A model generated the notes under the pieces. It searched no databases. It was not told where the DNA came from and saw nothing but the letters and a program-made list of their open reading frames with translations. Below, piece by piece: positions 6,631 through 12,974 of a DNA stretch of 14,198 bases (positions are counted from its first letter, which is position 1; each line of letters starts with the position of its first letter). Both the position numbers and the translations under genes were made by a program. The DNA is from Clostridiales bacterium UBA6468 (GTDB lineage Bacteria > Bacillota > Clostridia > Oscillospirales > Oscillospiraceae), in NCBI GenBank assembly GCA_002436765.1, contig DJNI01000077.1, forward strand, positions 47,604 through 61,801, written 5' to 3'.

Positions 6631-7608
6631 ATGGAAAAAATCGCGTTTATTTCCGGGGAGACCATCTATTACTGGAGCTCCATCGTGCTGACGCTGGCGA
6701 CGCTGACCGCCATCTGCTTCTTCTGGTCGCTGTATCTGGGAAAGGGCGGCAACGCCGTCGCCGCTTTCAGCGTGGTTCCGCTGGCCATCGCGCTGTCCCT
6801 TCTGCTCGGGCGGCTGGTTCACTGGTACTGCCGCACCAGCAGCTACGACAGCTTTGAAGCCGCCATGAAGCCCTTCTCCCCCGGCGGATATGCCCTGCTG
6901 GGGATCTTCGCGGGATGTGTGCTGGCGGCAGTGGTCGTTCGTCTGCTGCATTTTGACCGGAATCTGCCTCAAATGCTGGACTGCATGGCCGTGGCCGGGT
7001 GCGCCGGGATCGCCGTGGGGCGGCTCGCCTGCTTCTTCAATTCCACTGACCGGGGGCAGATCATTGCTTCCACCCAGTCGCTGCCTTGGGTCTATCCCGT
7101 GACCAACGCCGTTTCCGGTGCCACGGAGTACCGTCTGGCAACGTTTATTTTGCAGGCCATGGCGGCGCTGGTGCTGTTTCTGATCCTGCTCATCTTCTAC
7201 CTGCCCCCAAAAAAACAGCGGAAGGACGGGGACACGGCACTGATTTTCCTGCTGCTTTACGGCGTGTCCCAGATCGTGCTGGACAGCACCCGGTACGACA
7301 AGCTGTTTTTCCGGAGCAACGGCTTTGTCAGCGTGGTGCAGGTGCTGGGTGCGCTGGGGCTGCTGCTGGTGATCCTGGTCTTCTCCGTGCGGATGGTGAA
7401 AGCCCGGGGCTTCCGGTTCTGGAATGTACTGGTGTGGCTGGGGATCGCCGCCTGTATCGGCGGCGCGGGCTTTATGGAGTATTACGTCCAGCGCCACGGC
7501 GACCTGGCAGCCTTTTCCTACAGCATCATGAGCGCCTGCCTGCTGGCGGCGGCAGGGCTGGTGCTTCTGCTGCGCAAGCTGGCGCAGCCCGTCCGGCGCA
7601 GACGATAA
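6631..7608 (+). CDS. Diverged prolipoprotein diacylglyceryl transferase (Lgt)-like membrane protein
   Basis: 325-residue protein with roughly seven to nine membrane helices. Lgt moves diacylglycerol from phosphatidylglycerol to the lipobox cysteine of prolipoproteins. Landmarks recall that family in order: GRLVHWYCR at 60-68, GGYALLGIFAG at 85-95 (in the place of the GGxxxHGG segment), GRLACFFNSTDRG at 130-142 (in the place of GRIGNFINxExxG) and GDTALIFLLLYG plus STRYD near 200-223. The two family arginines appear kept (R131, R221). The histidine of the HGG segment is Leu90, the Asn of GRxGN is Cys134, the following acidic residue is Thr139, and the HPxQLYE motif is degenerate (TEYRLATFILQ). 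It may therefore use another substrate or be inactive as Lgt. ATG has AAGGAGG at 6616-6622; last gene of the operon before a 14-bp hairpin. Confidence 0.78.
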   Translation: MEKIAFISGETIYYWSSIVLTLATLTAICFFWSLYLGKGGNAVAAFSVVPLAIALSLLLGRLVHWYCRTSSYDSFEAAMKPFSPGGYALLGIFAGCVLAAVVVRLLHFDRNLPQMLDCMAVAGCAGIAVGRLACFFNSTDRGQIIASTQSLPWVYPVTNAVSGATEYRLATFILQAMAALVLFLILLIFYLPPKKQRKDGDTALIFLLLYGVSQIVLDSTRYDKLFFRSNGFVSVVQVLGALGLLLVILVFSVRMVKARGFRFWNVLVWLGIAACIGGAGFMEYYVQRHGDLAAFSYSIMSACLLAAAGLVLLLRKLAQPVRRRR

Positions 7609-7622
7609 CCGGATTTCCGGCA

Positions 7623-7660
7623 AACCCCTCCGTATGCACAAGCTGTCATACGGAGGGGTT
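7623..7660. terminator. Hairpin terminator shared by convergent genes
   Basis: Perfect 14-bp inverted repeat, AACCCCTCCGTATG at 7623-7636 and CATACGGAGGGGTT at 7647-7660, with a 10-base loop. It lies between the Lgt-like gene (plus) and the HD-domain gene (minus), whose stops are 15 and 9 bases away. The following bases are T-rich on the plus strand (CGTTGTGTTT) but not a clean T run. It probably serves both strands. Confidence 0.82.
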
Positions 7661-7668
7661 CGTTGTGT

Positions 7669-8238
7669 TTATTCCGGCTTTTCCCGGGCGATCTTCTCTC
7701 TCGTCCAGTCGTTGACCTCTGCTTTGAGCCGGCGCAGGTAGGGGGAAAATTGTACGTTTTCCTCGCCGTAGGTCAGCTGCAGGTCATATTCCAGGGGCAG
7801 CCAGGTGGAAATATCCGACTCGTTGTGCTGGATCACCGCTTCCATTCTGTCCAGCGCCTTGTAGATTTTCGCTTCCCGGGTCTCCAGGGCGTTCATCTCG
7901 GTGAGCAGCGCCGTCCATTCCTCCCGGGCGTCCGCCGGGAGGGTGCTCACCCAATTCAGCAGGATATCGTCCTCTTTCCGGGTATCGGCGCCGGTTTTCT
8001 CAAAGGTCGGGATATCCCCGGTGAAGGCTTCTCCCATGTCGTGGATCAGGCACATGCGGATCACCTTGTCCATGTCCGCCTCCGGAAATTCCTTCGTCAG
8101 CAGCATCGCCATGAGGGCCGTCCGCCAGCTGTGCTCCGCCACGCTCTCCCGGCGGCCGGAGGAGGTATAGCAGTGCCGGGTATTGCATTTCAGCTTTTCC
8201 GCCACGGACAGAATTTCCAGCAGTTCTTTGGGCTTCAT
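7669..8238 (-). CDS. HD-domain phosphohydrolase (YfbR/HDDC2-like 5'-nucleotidase family)
   Basis: 189 residues with the metal-binding pattern of HD hydrolases: His36 in SVAEHSW, His66-Asp67 in LIHDMGEA, a GDIP turn at 74-77, and Asp130 in ALDRMEA. The SVAEHS opening and HDMGEAFTGDIP segment are typical of the YfbR/HDDC2 group, which dephosphorylates (deoxy)nucleoside 5'-monophosphates. Substrate here is inferred from the family only. Soluble, no signal peptide. The start at 8238 has GGGAGGA about 6 bases upstream. It lies 56 bases downstream of the ABC ATPase gene on the same strand, with a hairpin in the gap and no visible promoter, so it is probably read from the transporter transcript, perhaps at reduced level. 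Confidence 0.9.
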   Translation of the reverse strand: MKPKELLEILSVAEKLKCNTRHCYTSSGRRESVAEHSWRTALMAMLLTKEFPEADMDKVIRMCLIHDMGEAFTGDIPTFEKTGADTRKEDDILLNWVSTLPADAREEWTALLTEMNALETREAKIYKALDRMEAVIQHNESDISTWLPLEYDLQLTYGEENVQFSPYLRRLKAEVNDWTREKIAREKPE

Positions 8239-8260
8239 TTCGTTCCTCCCAGTGAATTTC

Positions 8261-8284
8261 AGGGCGCGCAGAAATGCGCGCCCT
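8261..8284 (-). other. Intercistronic hairpin between ABC ATPase and HD-hydrolase genes
   Basis: Perfect 10-bp inverted repeat AGGGCGCGCA / TGCGCGCCCT with a 4-base loop (GAAA on the plus strand, TTTC on the minus strand). No T run follows on either strand, so it does not look like a full intrinsic terminator. It could stabilise the 3' end of the transporter mRNA or lower expression of the downstream gene. Confidence 0.65.
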
Positions 8285-8294
8285 GTTGATCATA

Positions 8295-9089
8295 TCAGGA
8301 AAGTAAGAGCTTGTCGTCGGCCTCGTCGGAGCCGGAGGCCCTGCTGAACAGATTCAGCAGCTGCTCCACCGTCAGATTCTTCTTTTCCTCCCCGGAAACG
8401 TCCACCACGATATGCCCCTCGTACATCATGATCAGGCGGTTGCCGTAGAAAATGGCGTCGCGCATATTGTGGGTGATCATCATGGTGGTCAGATGGTTCT
8501 TTTCCACGATCCGCTGGGTCGCTTCCAGCACCTTGGCCGCGGTCTTGGGGTCAAGGGCTGCGGTGTGCTCGTCCAGAAGCAGCAGCTTCGGCTGCTGCAA
8601 AGTCGCCATCAGCAGCGTCAGCGCCTGACGCTGACCGCCGGACAGCAGGCCGACCTTGGTGGTCATCCGATCTTCCAGTCCCAGGTCAAGGATCCGCAGC
8701 TGCTCCTTATAGAACTCCCGATCCGCTTTGGTGATACCGGGACGGAGGGTTCTGGGCTTGCCCCGGCGCGCCGCCAGAGCGAGATTTTCCTCAATCTGCA
8801 TGGTCGCGGCAGTGCCCATCATGGGATCCTGAAACACCCGGCCGATGTACTTTGCCCGCTTGTATTCCGGCAGAGCGGTCACGTCCACGCCGTCAATGAG
8901 AATTTTTCCGGTGTCCACCGGGAACACGCCGGCGATGGCGTTGAGCATGGTGCTCTTGCCCGCGCCGTTGCCGCCGATGACGGTGACGAAGTCGCCCTCG
9001 TTCATGGTCAGATTCAGTCCGTTCAACGCCACCTTCTGGTTCACCGTACCGGCGTTGAAGGTCTTGCTGATATTTTTCAGCTCCAGCAT
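8295..9089 (-). CDS. ABC transporter ATP-binding protein (TrpXYZ-type importer)
   Basis: 264-residue cytoplasmic ATPase that powers the importer formed with the adjacent permease and lipoprotein. Visible: Walker A GGNGAGKST near 39-47, Q-loop VFQDPMMG, signature LSGGQRQ, Walker B LLLLDEHTAALD and H-loop MITHN. The family is the ABC ATPase that accompanies the unusual TrpX/TrpY-type permeases (COG1101 type). Start choice: AAGGAGG at 9103-9097 is only one base before the ATG at 9095 but 7 bases before the in-frame ATG at 9089, so the product should begin MLELKNISKTF. The permease stop (9094-9092) sits inside this leader, so the two are coupled. About 40 C-terminal residues after the H-loop form a charged tail. 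Confidence 0.94.
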   Translation of the reverse strand: MLELKNISKTFNAGTVNQKVALNGLNLTMNEGDFVTVIGGNGAGKSTMLNAIAGVFPVDTGKILIDGVDVTALPEYKRAKYIGRVFQDPMMGTAATMQIEENLALAARRGKPRTLRPGITKADREFYKEQLRILDLGLEDRMTTKVGLLSGGQRQALTLLMATLQQPKLLLLDEHTAALDPKTAAKVLEATQRIVEKNHLTTMMITHNMRDAIFYGNRLIMMYEGHIVVDVSGEEKKNLTVEQLLNLFSRASGSDEADDKLLLS

Positions 9090-9091
9090 CG

Positions 9092-10003
9092 TCATACCTC
9101 CTTCTTCCTGGGGAGCACGATGGTCTTCCAATAGGGAACCGCCAGGAACAGCGCCACCACCAGCGCTGTCAGCAGCTTCAGGTCATTGGTGTTCAGGCCG
9201 AGCTGGAGGACGATCTGAATGACCACATAGTAGATCACCGCGCCGATGACCACGGACACCAGCTTCAGGGCAAAATTGCGGAACACACGTCCCAGCAGCA
9301 CCTCGCCGATGATAACGGCGGCAAGGCCGATGACGATGGCGCCCCGTCCCATGTTCACGTCCACCGCACCCTGGTACTGGGCAAGCAGACCGCCCGCCAT
9401 GGCAACCAGACCGTTTGCCAGCATCAGGCCGAAAGTAATGCCCGACTTGGTGTCGATGCCCTGGGCGCGAGCCATGTTCTGGTTCGCGCCGGTGGCCCGC
9501 AGGGAGCTTCCGTATTCGGTGCCGAAGAACCAGTACAGCAGGCCGATCAGCACCGCCAGAAACAGGATCACCAGGAGGATGGGATTGTTCAGCGCCAGCT
9601 CCCGGACGTACCGCTGGGAGACCAGCAGGTCGTACTTATCCACGCCGATGGGCTGGTTGGCCTTACCGGTCATGATCCGCAGGTTGACGGAGTACAGCGC
9701 CAGCTGGGTAAGAATACCGGCCAGAATGGCAGGAATGCCGCACCGGGTGTGCAGCAATCCGGTACACAGTCCCGCCAGCACGCCCGCCAGGAAGGCACAC
9801 AGCAGCGCGACCCAGGGATTCCACCCGGCGCGCATGAGCATGACGCACACCGCACCGCCGGTGGCAAGGCTTCCGTCCACCGTCAGATCGGCCACGTCCA
9901 GAATGCGGTAGGTGATATACACACCGATGGCCATGATTCCCCAGAGCATTCCCTGAGTGACCGCGCCCGGCATGGCATTCAAAAGGGATAGGAAGAAACT
10001 CAT
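9092..10003 (-). CDS. ABC transporter permease (TrpY-type)
   Basis: 303-residue integral membrane protein with about eight or nine hydrophobic segments; the channel of the importer. Family features: GMLWGIMAIGVYITYRILDVADLTVDGS near residues 18-45 (the LTVDGS motif is characteristic of this permease group), GIPAILAGILTQLALYSVN, and the ATGANQNMARAQGID loop that would contact the ATPase. The tail YWKTIVLPRKKEV is basic, as expected for a cytoplasmic end. ATG at 10003 has an AGAGGT ribosome binding site about 8 bases upstream. It lies 123 bases downstream of the lipoprotein gene, a gap that holds two hairpins, and two bases before the ATPase start. Confidence 0.94.
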   Translation of the reverse strand: MSFFLSLLNAMPGAVTQGMLWGIMAIGVYITYRILDVADLTVDGSLATGGAVCVMLMRAGWNPWVALLCAFLAGVLAGLCTGLLHTRCGIPAILAGILTQLALYSVNLRIMTGKANQPIGVDKYDLLVSQRYVRELALNNPILLVILFLAVLIGLLYWFFGTEYGSSLRATGANQNMARAQGIDTKSGITFGLMLANGLVAMAGGLLAQYQGAVDVNMGRGAIVIGLAAVIIGEVLLGRVFRNFALKLVSVVIGAVIYYVVIQIVLQLGLNTNDLKLLTALVVALFLAVPYWKTIVLPRKKEV

Positions 10004-10036
10004 ATCTTGATACCTCTACAATCCATTTGGATAATT

Positions 10037-10051
10037 CGCCCGTCTCGGGCG
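10037..10051 (-). other. Small hairpin ahead of the permease gene
   Basis: CGCCCG / CGGGCG separated by 3 bases, a 6-bp perfect stem, about 35 bases upstream of the permease ATG on the minus strand. No T run follows. With the hairpin at 10078-10106 it makes a structured gap between lipoprotein and permease genes. Confidence 0.45.
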
Positions 10052-10077
10052 CAGAAACAGCCATAAAATGACGCCAA

Positions 10078-10106
10078 GGCAGGGCAGGGAAAGGCCCCGC
10101 CCTGCC
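10078..10106 (-). other. Intercistronic hairpin between lipoprotein and permease genes
   Basis: GGCAGGGC at 10078-10085 and GCCCTGCC at 10099-10106 form an 8-bp perfect, very GC-rich stem just after the lipoprotein stop on the minus strand. Followed by TTGGCGTCATTTT rather than a pure T run, so likely a partial terminator or 3'-end stabiliser that lets more lipoprotein than permease be made. Confidence 0.6.
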
Positions 10107-10126
10107 GCTTGATTGTCACAGGGAAC

Positions 10127-11080
10127 TCACTCCATCGGCTCGTAGTCATCGGGAACGGTAACGCCCAGCGCCTCGCAGTTGACGACGTTGTACATCTTGG
10201 TCACCTTGGGGGCGTATTCCACAGGCATCTGGGAAATATCCGCCTCGCCGGTGAGGATCTTGGCCGCCATCTTGCCGGTGGCAACACCCAGATCGTAGTA
10301 GCTGATGGACAGGGTCGCAACGCCGCAGCCCTCGCAGATGCCGGACTCACCGGCGATCACGGGAACCTTGGCGGGCAGCACCACATTGGCAATGGCCTCG
10401 GTGTTGGAGGCGGCGGTGTTGTCGGTGGGGATGTAGAGCACATCGCTGGCATCGCAGGCGGCCTGGGTGACGGAGGCAACGTCGTTGGTGTCGGTAAAGG
10501 CGAAGGGAGTGGGGGTCAGACCCAGATCGGTCAGATACTTGGTCATTTCATCCACCTGATACTGGGAGTTGGCCTCGGCGGAGCAGTACAGCAGACCCAC
10601 GTTCTTGGCATCCGGGAACAGCTCCTGGATCATGGCCGCCTGCTGATCGAGGGGCGCCAGGTCGGAGGTGCCGGAAATGTTGCCGCCCACGGTGCCGGTC
10701 CAGTCCTCGATCTCCAGAGCGGAGGCATAGTCGGTGACGGAGGTTCCCAGGATGGGGATTTCGCTGGTCGCCGACGCGGCAGCCTGAAGGGCGGGGGTGG
10801 CGTTGGCCATGATCAGATCGACCTTGCTGGAAACGAAGCCGTTGATGATGGTGGTGCAGTTCACGGACTCGCCGGAGGCGTTCTGGACTTCAAATTTCAC
10901 CTTGTCTCCCAGCGCTTCGGTCAGAGCGTCCTGGAAGCCCTTGGTCGCGGCGTCAAGGGCGTCATGCTGAATCAGCTGGCAGATACCCACAACGTATGTA
11001 TCCTTTTTCGCGGAAGCGCCGCAGGCGGTCATGGACAGCAGCATCACAGCCGCCAGAACGATAGCAAGAATTTTTTTCAT
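10127..11080 (-). CDS. ABC transporter substrate-binding lipoprotein (TrpX-type)
   Basis: 317-residue lipoprotein that captures the ligand outside the cell and delivers it to the permease. The signal peptide has a basic start (MKK), a hydrophobic core to residue 15 and a lipobox LSMTAC with lipidated Cys20; a short GASAKKD linker follows. The rest matches the PF04392/COG2984 two-lobe binding fold: VVGICQLIQHDALDAAT, the NASGES loop, VDLIMANATPALQAAAS, and a SISYYDLGVATGKMAA helix near the end. Characterised relatives bind aromatic amino acids such as tryptophan; the ligand here is not shown by sequence. The start at 11080 has AAAGGAGAG about 9 bases upstream; the in-frame upstream extension to 11245 lacks a ribosome binding site and runs through the promoter. 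First gene of the importer operon. Confidence 0.94.
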   Translation of the reverse strand: MKKILAIVLAAVMLLSMTACGASAKKDTYVVGICQLIQHDALDAATKGFQDALTEALGDKVKFEVQNASGESVNCTTIINGFVSSKVDLIMANATPALQAAASATSEIPILGTSVTDYASALEIEDWTGTVGGNISGTSDLAPLDQQAAMIQELFPDAKNVGLLYCSAEANSQYQVDEMTKYLTDLGLTPTPFAFTDTNDVASVTQAACDASDVLYIPTDNTAASNTEAIANVVLPAKVPVIAGESGICEGCGVATLSISYYDLGVATGKMAAKILTGEADISQMPVEYAPKVTKMYNVVNCEALGVTVPDDYEPME

Positions 11081-11146
11081 GTTCAATCCTCTCCTTTTGT
11101 TTCTATCCGGTGTACCTTTGTGCGTGCGCCGAATACTTATTGACAT

Positions 11147-11176
11147 ACTATACCACCATAATGCACAAAATGTCAA
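11147..11176 (-). promoter_or_regulatory. Sigma-A promoter of the ABC importer operon
   Basis: On the minus strand, TTGACA (11176-11171) and TATAGT (11152-11147) are 18 bases apart, giving a leader of roughly 60 bases before the lipoprotein ATG. The -35 hexamer is one arm of an inverted repeat, ATGTCAA/TTGACAT (11170-11176 and 11140-11146), which straddles the promoter and could bind a regulator. A perfect palindrome, ATTGCGCAAT at 11183-11192, lies just upstream. Confidence 0.75.
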
Positions 11177-11221
11177 CAGGAAATTGCGCAATATGTAAAA
11201 ATTTCTCGGCCTTTTCCCCGA

Positions 11222-11258
11222 AAATAAAAGGTGGGGCGCACCCAAATGGGTGTGCCCC
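11222..11258 (-). terminator. Terminator of the hydrogenase operon
   Basis: On the minus strand, 14 bases after the hydrogenase stop, GGGGCACACCC and GGGTGCGCCCC pair over 11 positions (11258-11248 with 11243-11233), with one A/C mismatch and a 4-base loop, followed by the T-rich stretch ACCTTTTATTTT. It separates the hydrogenase operon from the importer promoter. Confidence 0.78.
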
Positions 11259-11271
11259 GGAAATTATCAAT

Positions 11272-12963
11272 TTATTCGTGGGGATTATGCAGAAGCTCGT
11301 GGGCTTTGCCCTTAAAGTAGCCGTTGTAGAACACATCCATCAGGGGGTTTTCGTTGGACTTCTTGATGGCCATGCCGCCGTCCGCCTCGTACAGTCCCCT
11401 GGTGCGGGTCTCGACCCGGCGCACCTTGGTGCCGTAGACCGGCTGGCCGCCGCCCATGACACATCCGCCGGGGCAGGCCATGACCTCAATGAAGTGGTAC
11501 TCCTTCTCGCCGGATTTCACGGATTCCAGCACCTTCCGGGCATTTGCCAGGCCGGAAGCCACGCAGATCTTCACGTCCAGACCGTTGTAGGGAACGCTGA
11601 ATTCCTTGATGCCCTCGTCGCCCCGGGCGCCGCATTCCGCGATGGCACGCAGGGTAGCCGGGTCGTGACCATCGATCAGACGGCGCAGAACCGCTTCCGT
11701 CACGCCGCCGGTAGCGCCGAAGATCACGCCGCCGCCGGAGCCGATTCCGAAGGGCATGTCGCAGGATTCGGAAGACAGTGCCTCAAAGTTGATGCCGTGG
11801 GCGTCGATCATCCGGATCAGCTCGGTGGTAGTCAGAACGTAATCCGTGTCCTTTTCCTCGTGGGTGTAGCTCTCCTTGCGCTCCGCCTCCATCTTCTTGG
11901 CGGTGCAGGGCATGACGGAGACCACGACGGTCTTCTTGCCCTTGGCGTTGGCCTCATCCCGGTAGTACTCCTTCAGGATGGCGGAGAACATGGCCTGGGG
12001 AGAACGGCAGGTGGAGATATTGGCCTTGAATTCCGGATACTCGTTCTCCACGAACTTGACCCAGGCGGGGCAGCAGGAGGTCATCAGCGGCAGGCTGGTG
12101 CCGTTTCCGACCCGCTCCAGAAATTCCGCGGACTCTTCCATGATGGTCAGGTCGGCGGTATAGGTGGTGTCGAAGACCTCGTCGAAGCCCATGCGGTGCA
12201 GTGCCGCCACGACCTTGCCCATGGAATTCTCGCCCTTGGGCAAACCAAAGGCTTCACCGATGGCCACACGGACGGCGGGAGCGATCTGGGCGACCACCCG
12301 GGTGTTCTTGTCACCCAGCGCCTGCCAGACGTCGGTCATGTTGTGGTGAATGGTCAGAGCGCCGGTGGGGCAGACCACCCGGCACTGTCCGCAGCTGACG
12401 CAGTTGGTCATGGCCAGCTTGCGGTCAAAGGCGGTGGTCACGGTAGCATCCGTGCCGCGGTGGGCAAAGTCCAGTACGCCGACCCCCTGAAGCTCCGAGC
12501 ACGCCCGGACGCAGCAGCCGCACAGGATGCACTTGTTGGGATCCCGGACGATGGCGGGGGAAGAAAAGTCCACGCTCTGGACTTCCCGGTGATTCTCAAA
12601 GCGGACATTGTTGATGCCCAGCTGGTAAGCAAGCTTCTGCAATTTGCACTTGCCGTGCTTGTCGCAGGTGGTGCAGTCCCGGCAGTGGGCGGCCAGCAGC
12701 AGCTCCACGATGAGCTTGCGGTTCTTACGCAGGCGCTCGGTGTGGGTATAGATCACCATGCCGTCCCGGGGCTCTTCCGAGCAGGAGGCAAAGAAGCGGC
12801 CTCTGTCATCCTCCACCATGCACAGACGGCACGCGCCGAAAATGGACAGCTCCGGCTGATAGCACAGGGTGGGAACCTCGAACCCGGCCTTGCGGATGAT
12901 GGTTAAGACATTCTTCTCGTCGGTAAATTCTACCTTTTTTCCGTTGATTGTAATAGTACCCAT
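11272..12963 (-). CDS. hydA: [FeFe]-hydrogenase catalytic subunit (HydA/HndD type)
   Basis: 563-residue iron hydrogenase that interconverts H2 with protons and electrons at the H-cluster. Cofactor sites in order: an N-terminal [2Fe-2S] ferredoxin domain (Cys34, 45, 48, 61); the His-ligated [4Fe-4S] site (His93, Cys97, 100, 106); two [4Fe-4S] sites (Cys145, 148, 151, 155 and Cys188, 191, 194, 198); then the H-domain with L1 TSCCPAW (295-301), L2 MPCTAKKME (351-359) and L3 EVMACPGGCVMGGGQP (493-508). All H-cluster cysteines (298, 353, 497, 501) and proton-relay Cys297 are present, as is the C-terminal small-subunit-like region. It lacks the extra C-terminal [2Fe-2S] domain of the Thermotoga HydA, so is closer to HndD in size. 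ATG at 12963 with AAGGAGG upstream; 11 bases after the NuoF-like gene, so co-transcribed. Maturases HydE, F and G are not in view. Confidence 0.96.
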   Translation of the reverse strand: MGTITINGKKVEFTDEKNVLTIIRKAGFEVPTLCYQPELSIFGACRLCMVEDDRGRFFASCSEEPRDGMVIYTHTERLRKNRKLIVELLLAAHCRDCTTCDKHGKCKLQKLAYQLGINNVRFENHREVQSVDFSSPAIVRDPNKCILCGCCVRACSELQGVGVLDFAHRGTDATVTTAFDRKLAMTNCVSCGQCRVVCPTGALTIHHNMTDVWQALGDKNTRVVAQIAPAVRVAIGEAFGLPKGENSMGKVVAALHRMGFDEVFDTTYTADLTIMEESAEFLERVGNGTSLPLMTSCCPAWVKFVENEYPEFKANISTCRSPQAMFSAILKEYYRDEANAKGKKTVVVSVMPCTAKKMEAERKESYTHEEKDTDYVLTTTELIRMIDAHGINFEALSSESCDMPFGIGSGGGVIFGATGGVTEAVLRRLIDGHDPATLRAIAECGARGDEGIKEFSVPYNGLDVKICVASGLANARKVLESVKSGEKEYHFIEVMACPGGCVMGGGQPVYGTKVRRVETRTRGLYEADGGMAIKKSNENPLMDVFYNGYFKGKAHELLHNPHE

Positions 12964-12974
12964 GATTGCCCTCC

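Noticed and set aside
6589..7641. 350-codon His/Gln-rich minus-strand frame
   Set aside because: Antisense to the Lgt-like gene; its composition is the complement of membrane-protein codons.
9089..9131. Longer starts for the ABC ATPase (9131 or 9095)
   Set aside because: The AAGGAGG site is downstream of 9131 and only one base from 9095; the ATG at 9089 has 7-base spacing and the typical MLEL start.
10109..11143. 344-codon glycine/valine-rich plus-strand frame
   Set aside because: Antisense to the binding lipoprotein gene; its low-complexity composition is the complement of a GC-rich coding strand.
11110..12906. 598-codon open frame on the plus strand
   Set aside because: Runs antisense to the unmistakable [FeFe]-hydrogenase gene; it arises from high GC third positions. 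No ribosome binding site and no recognisable domain.
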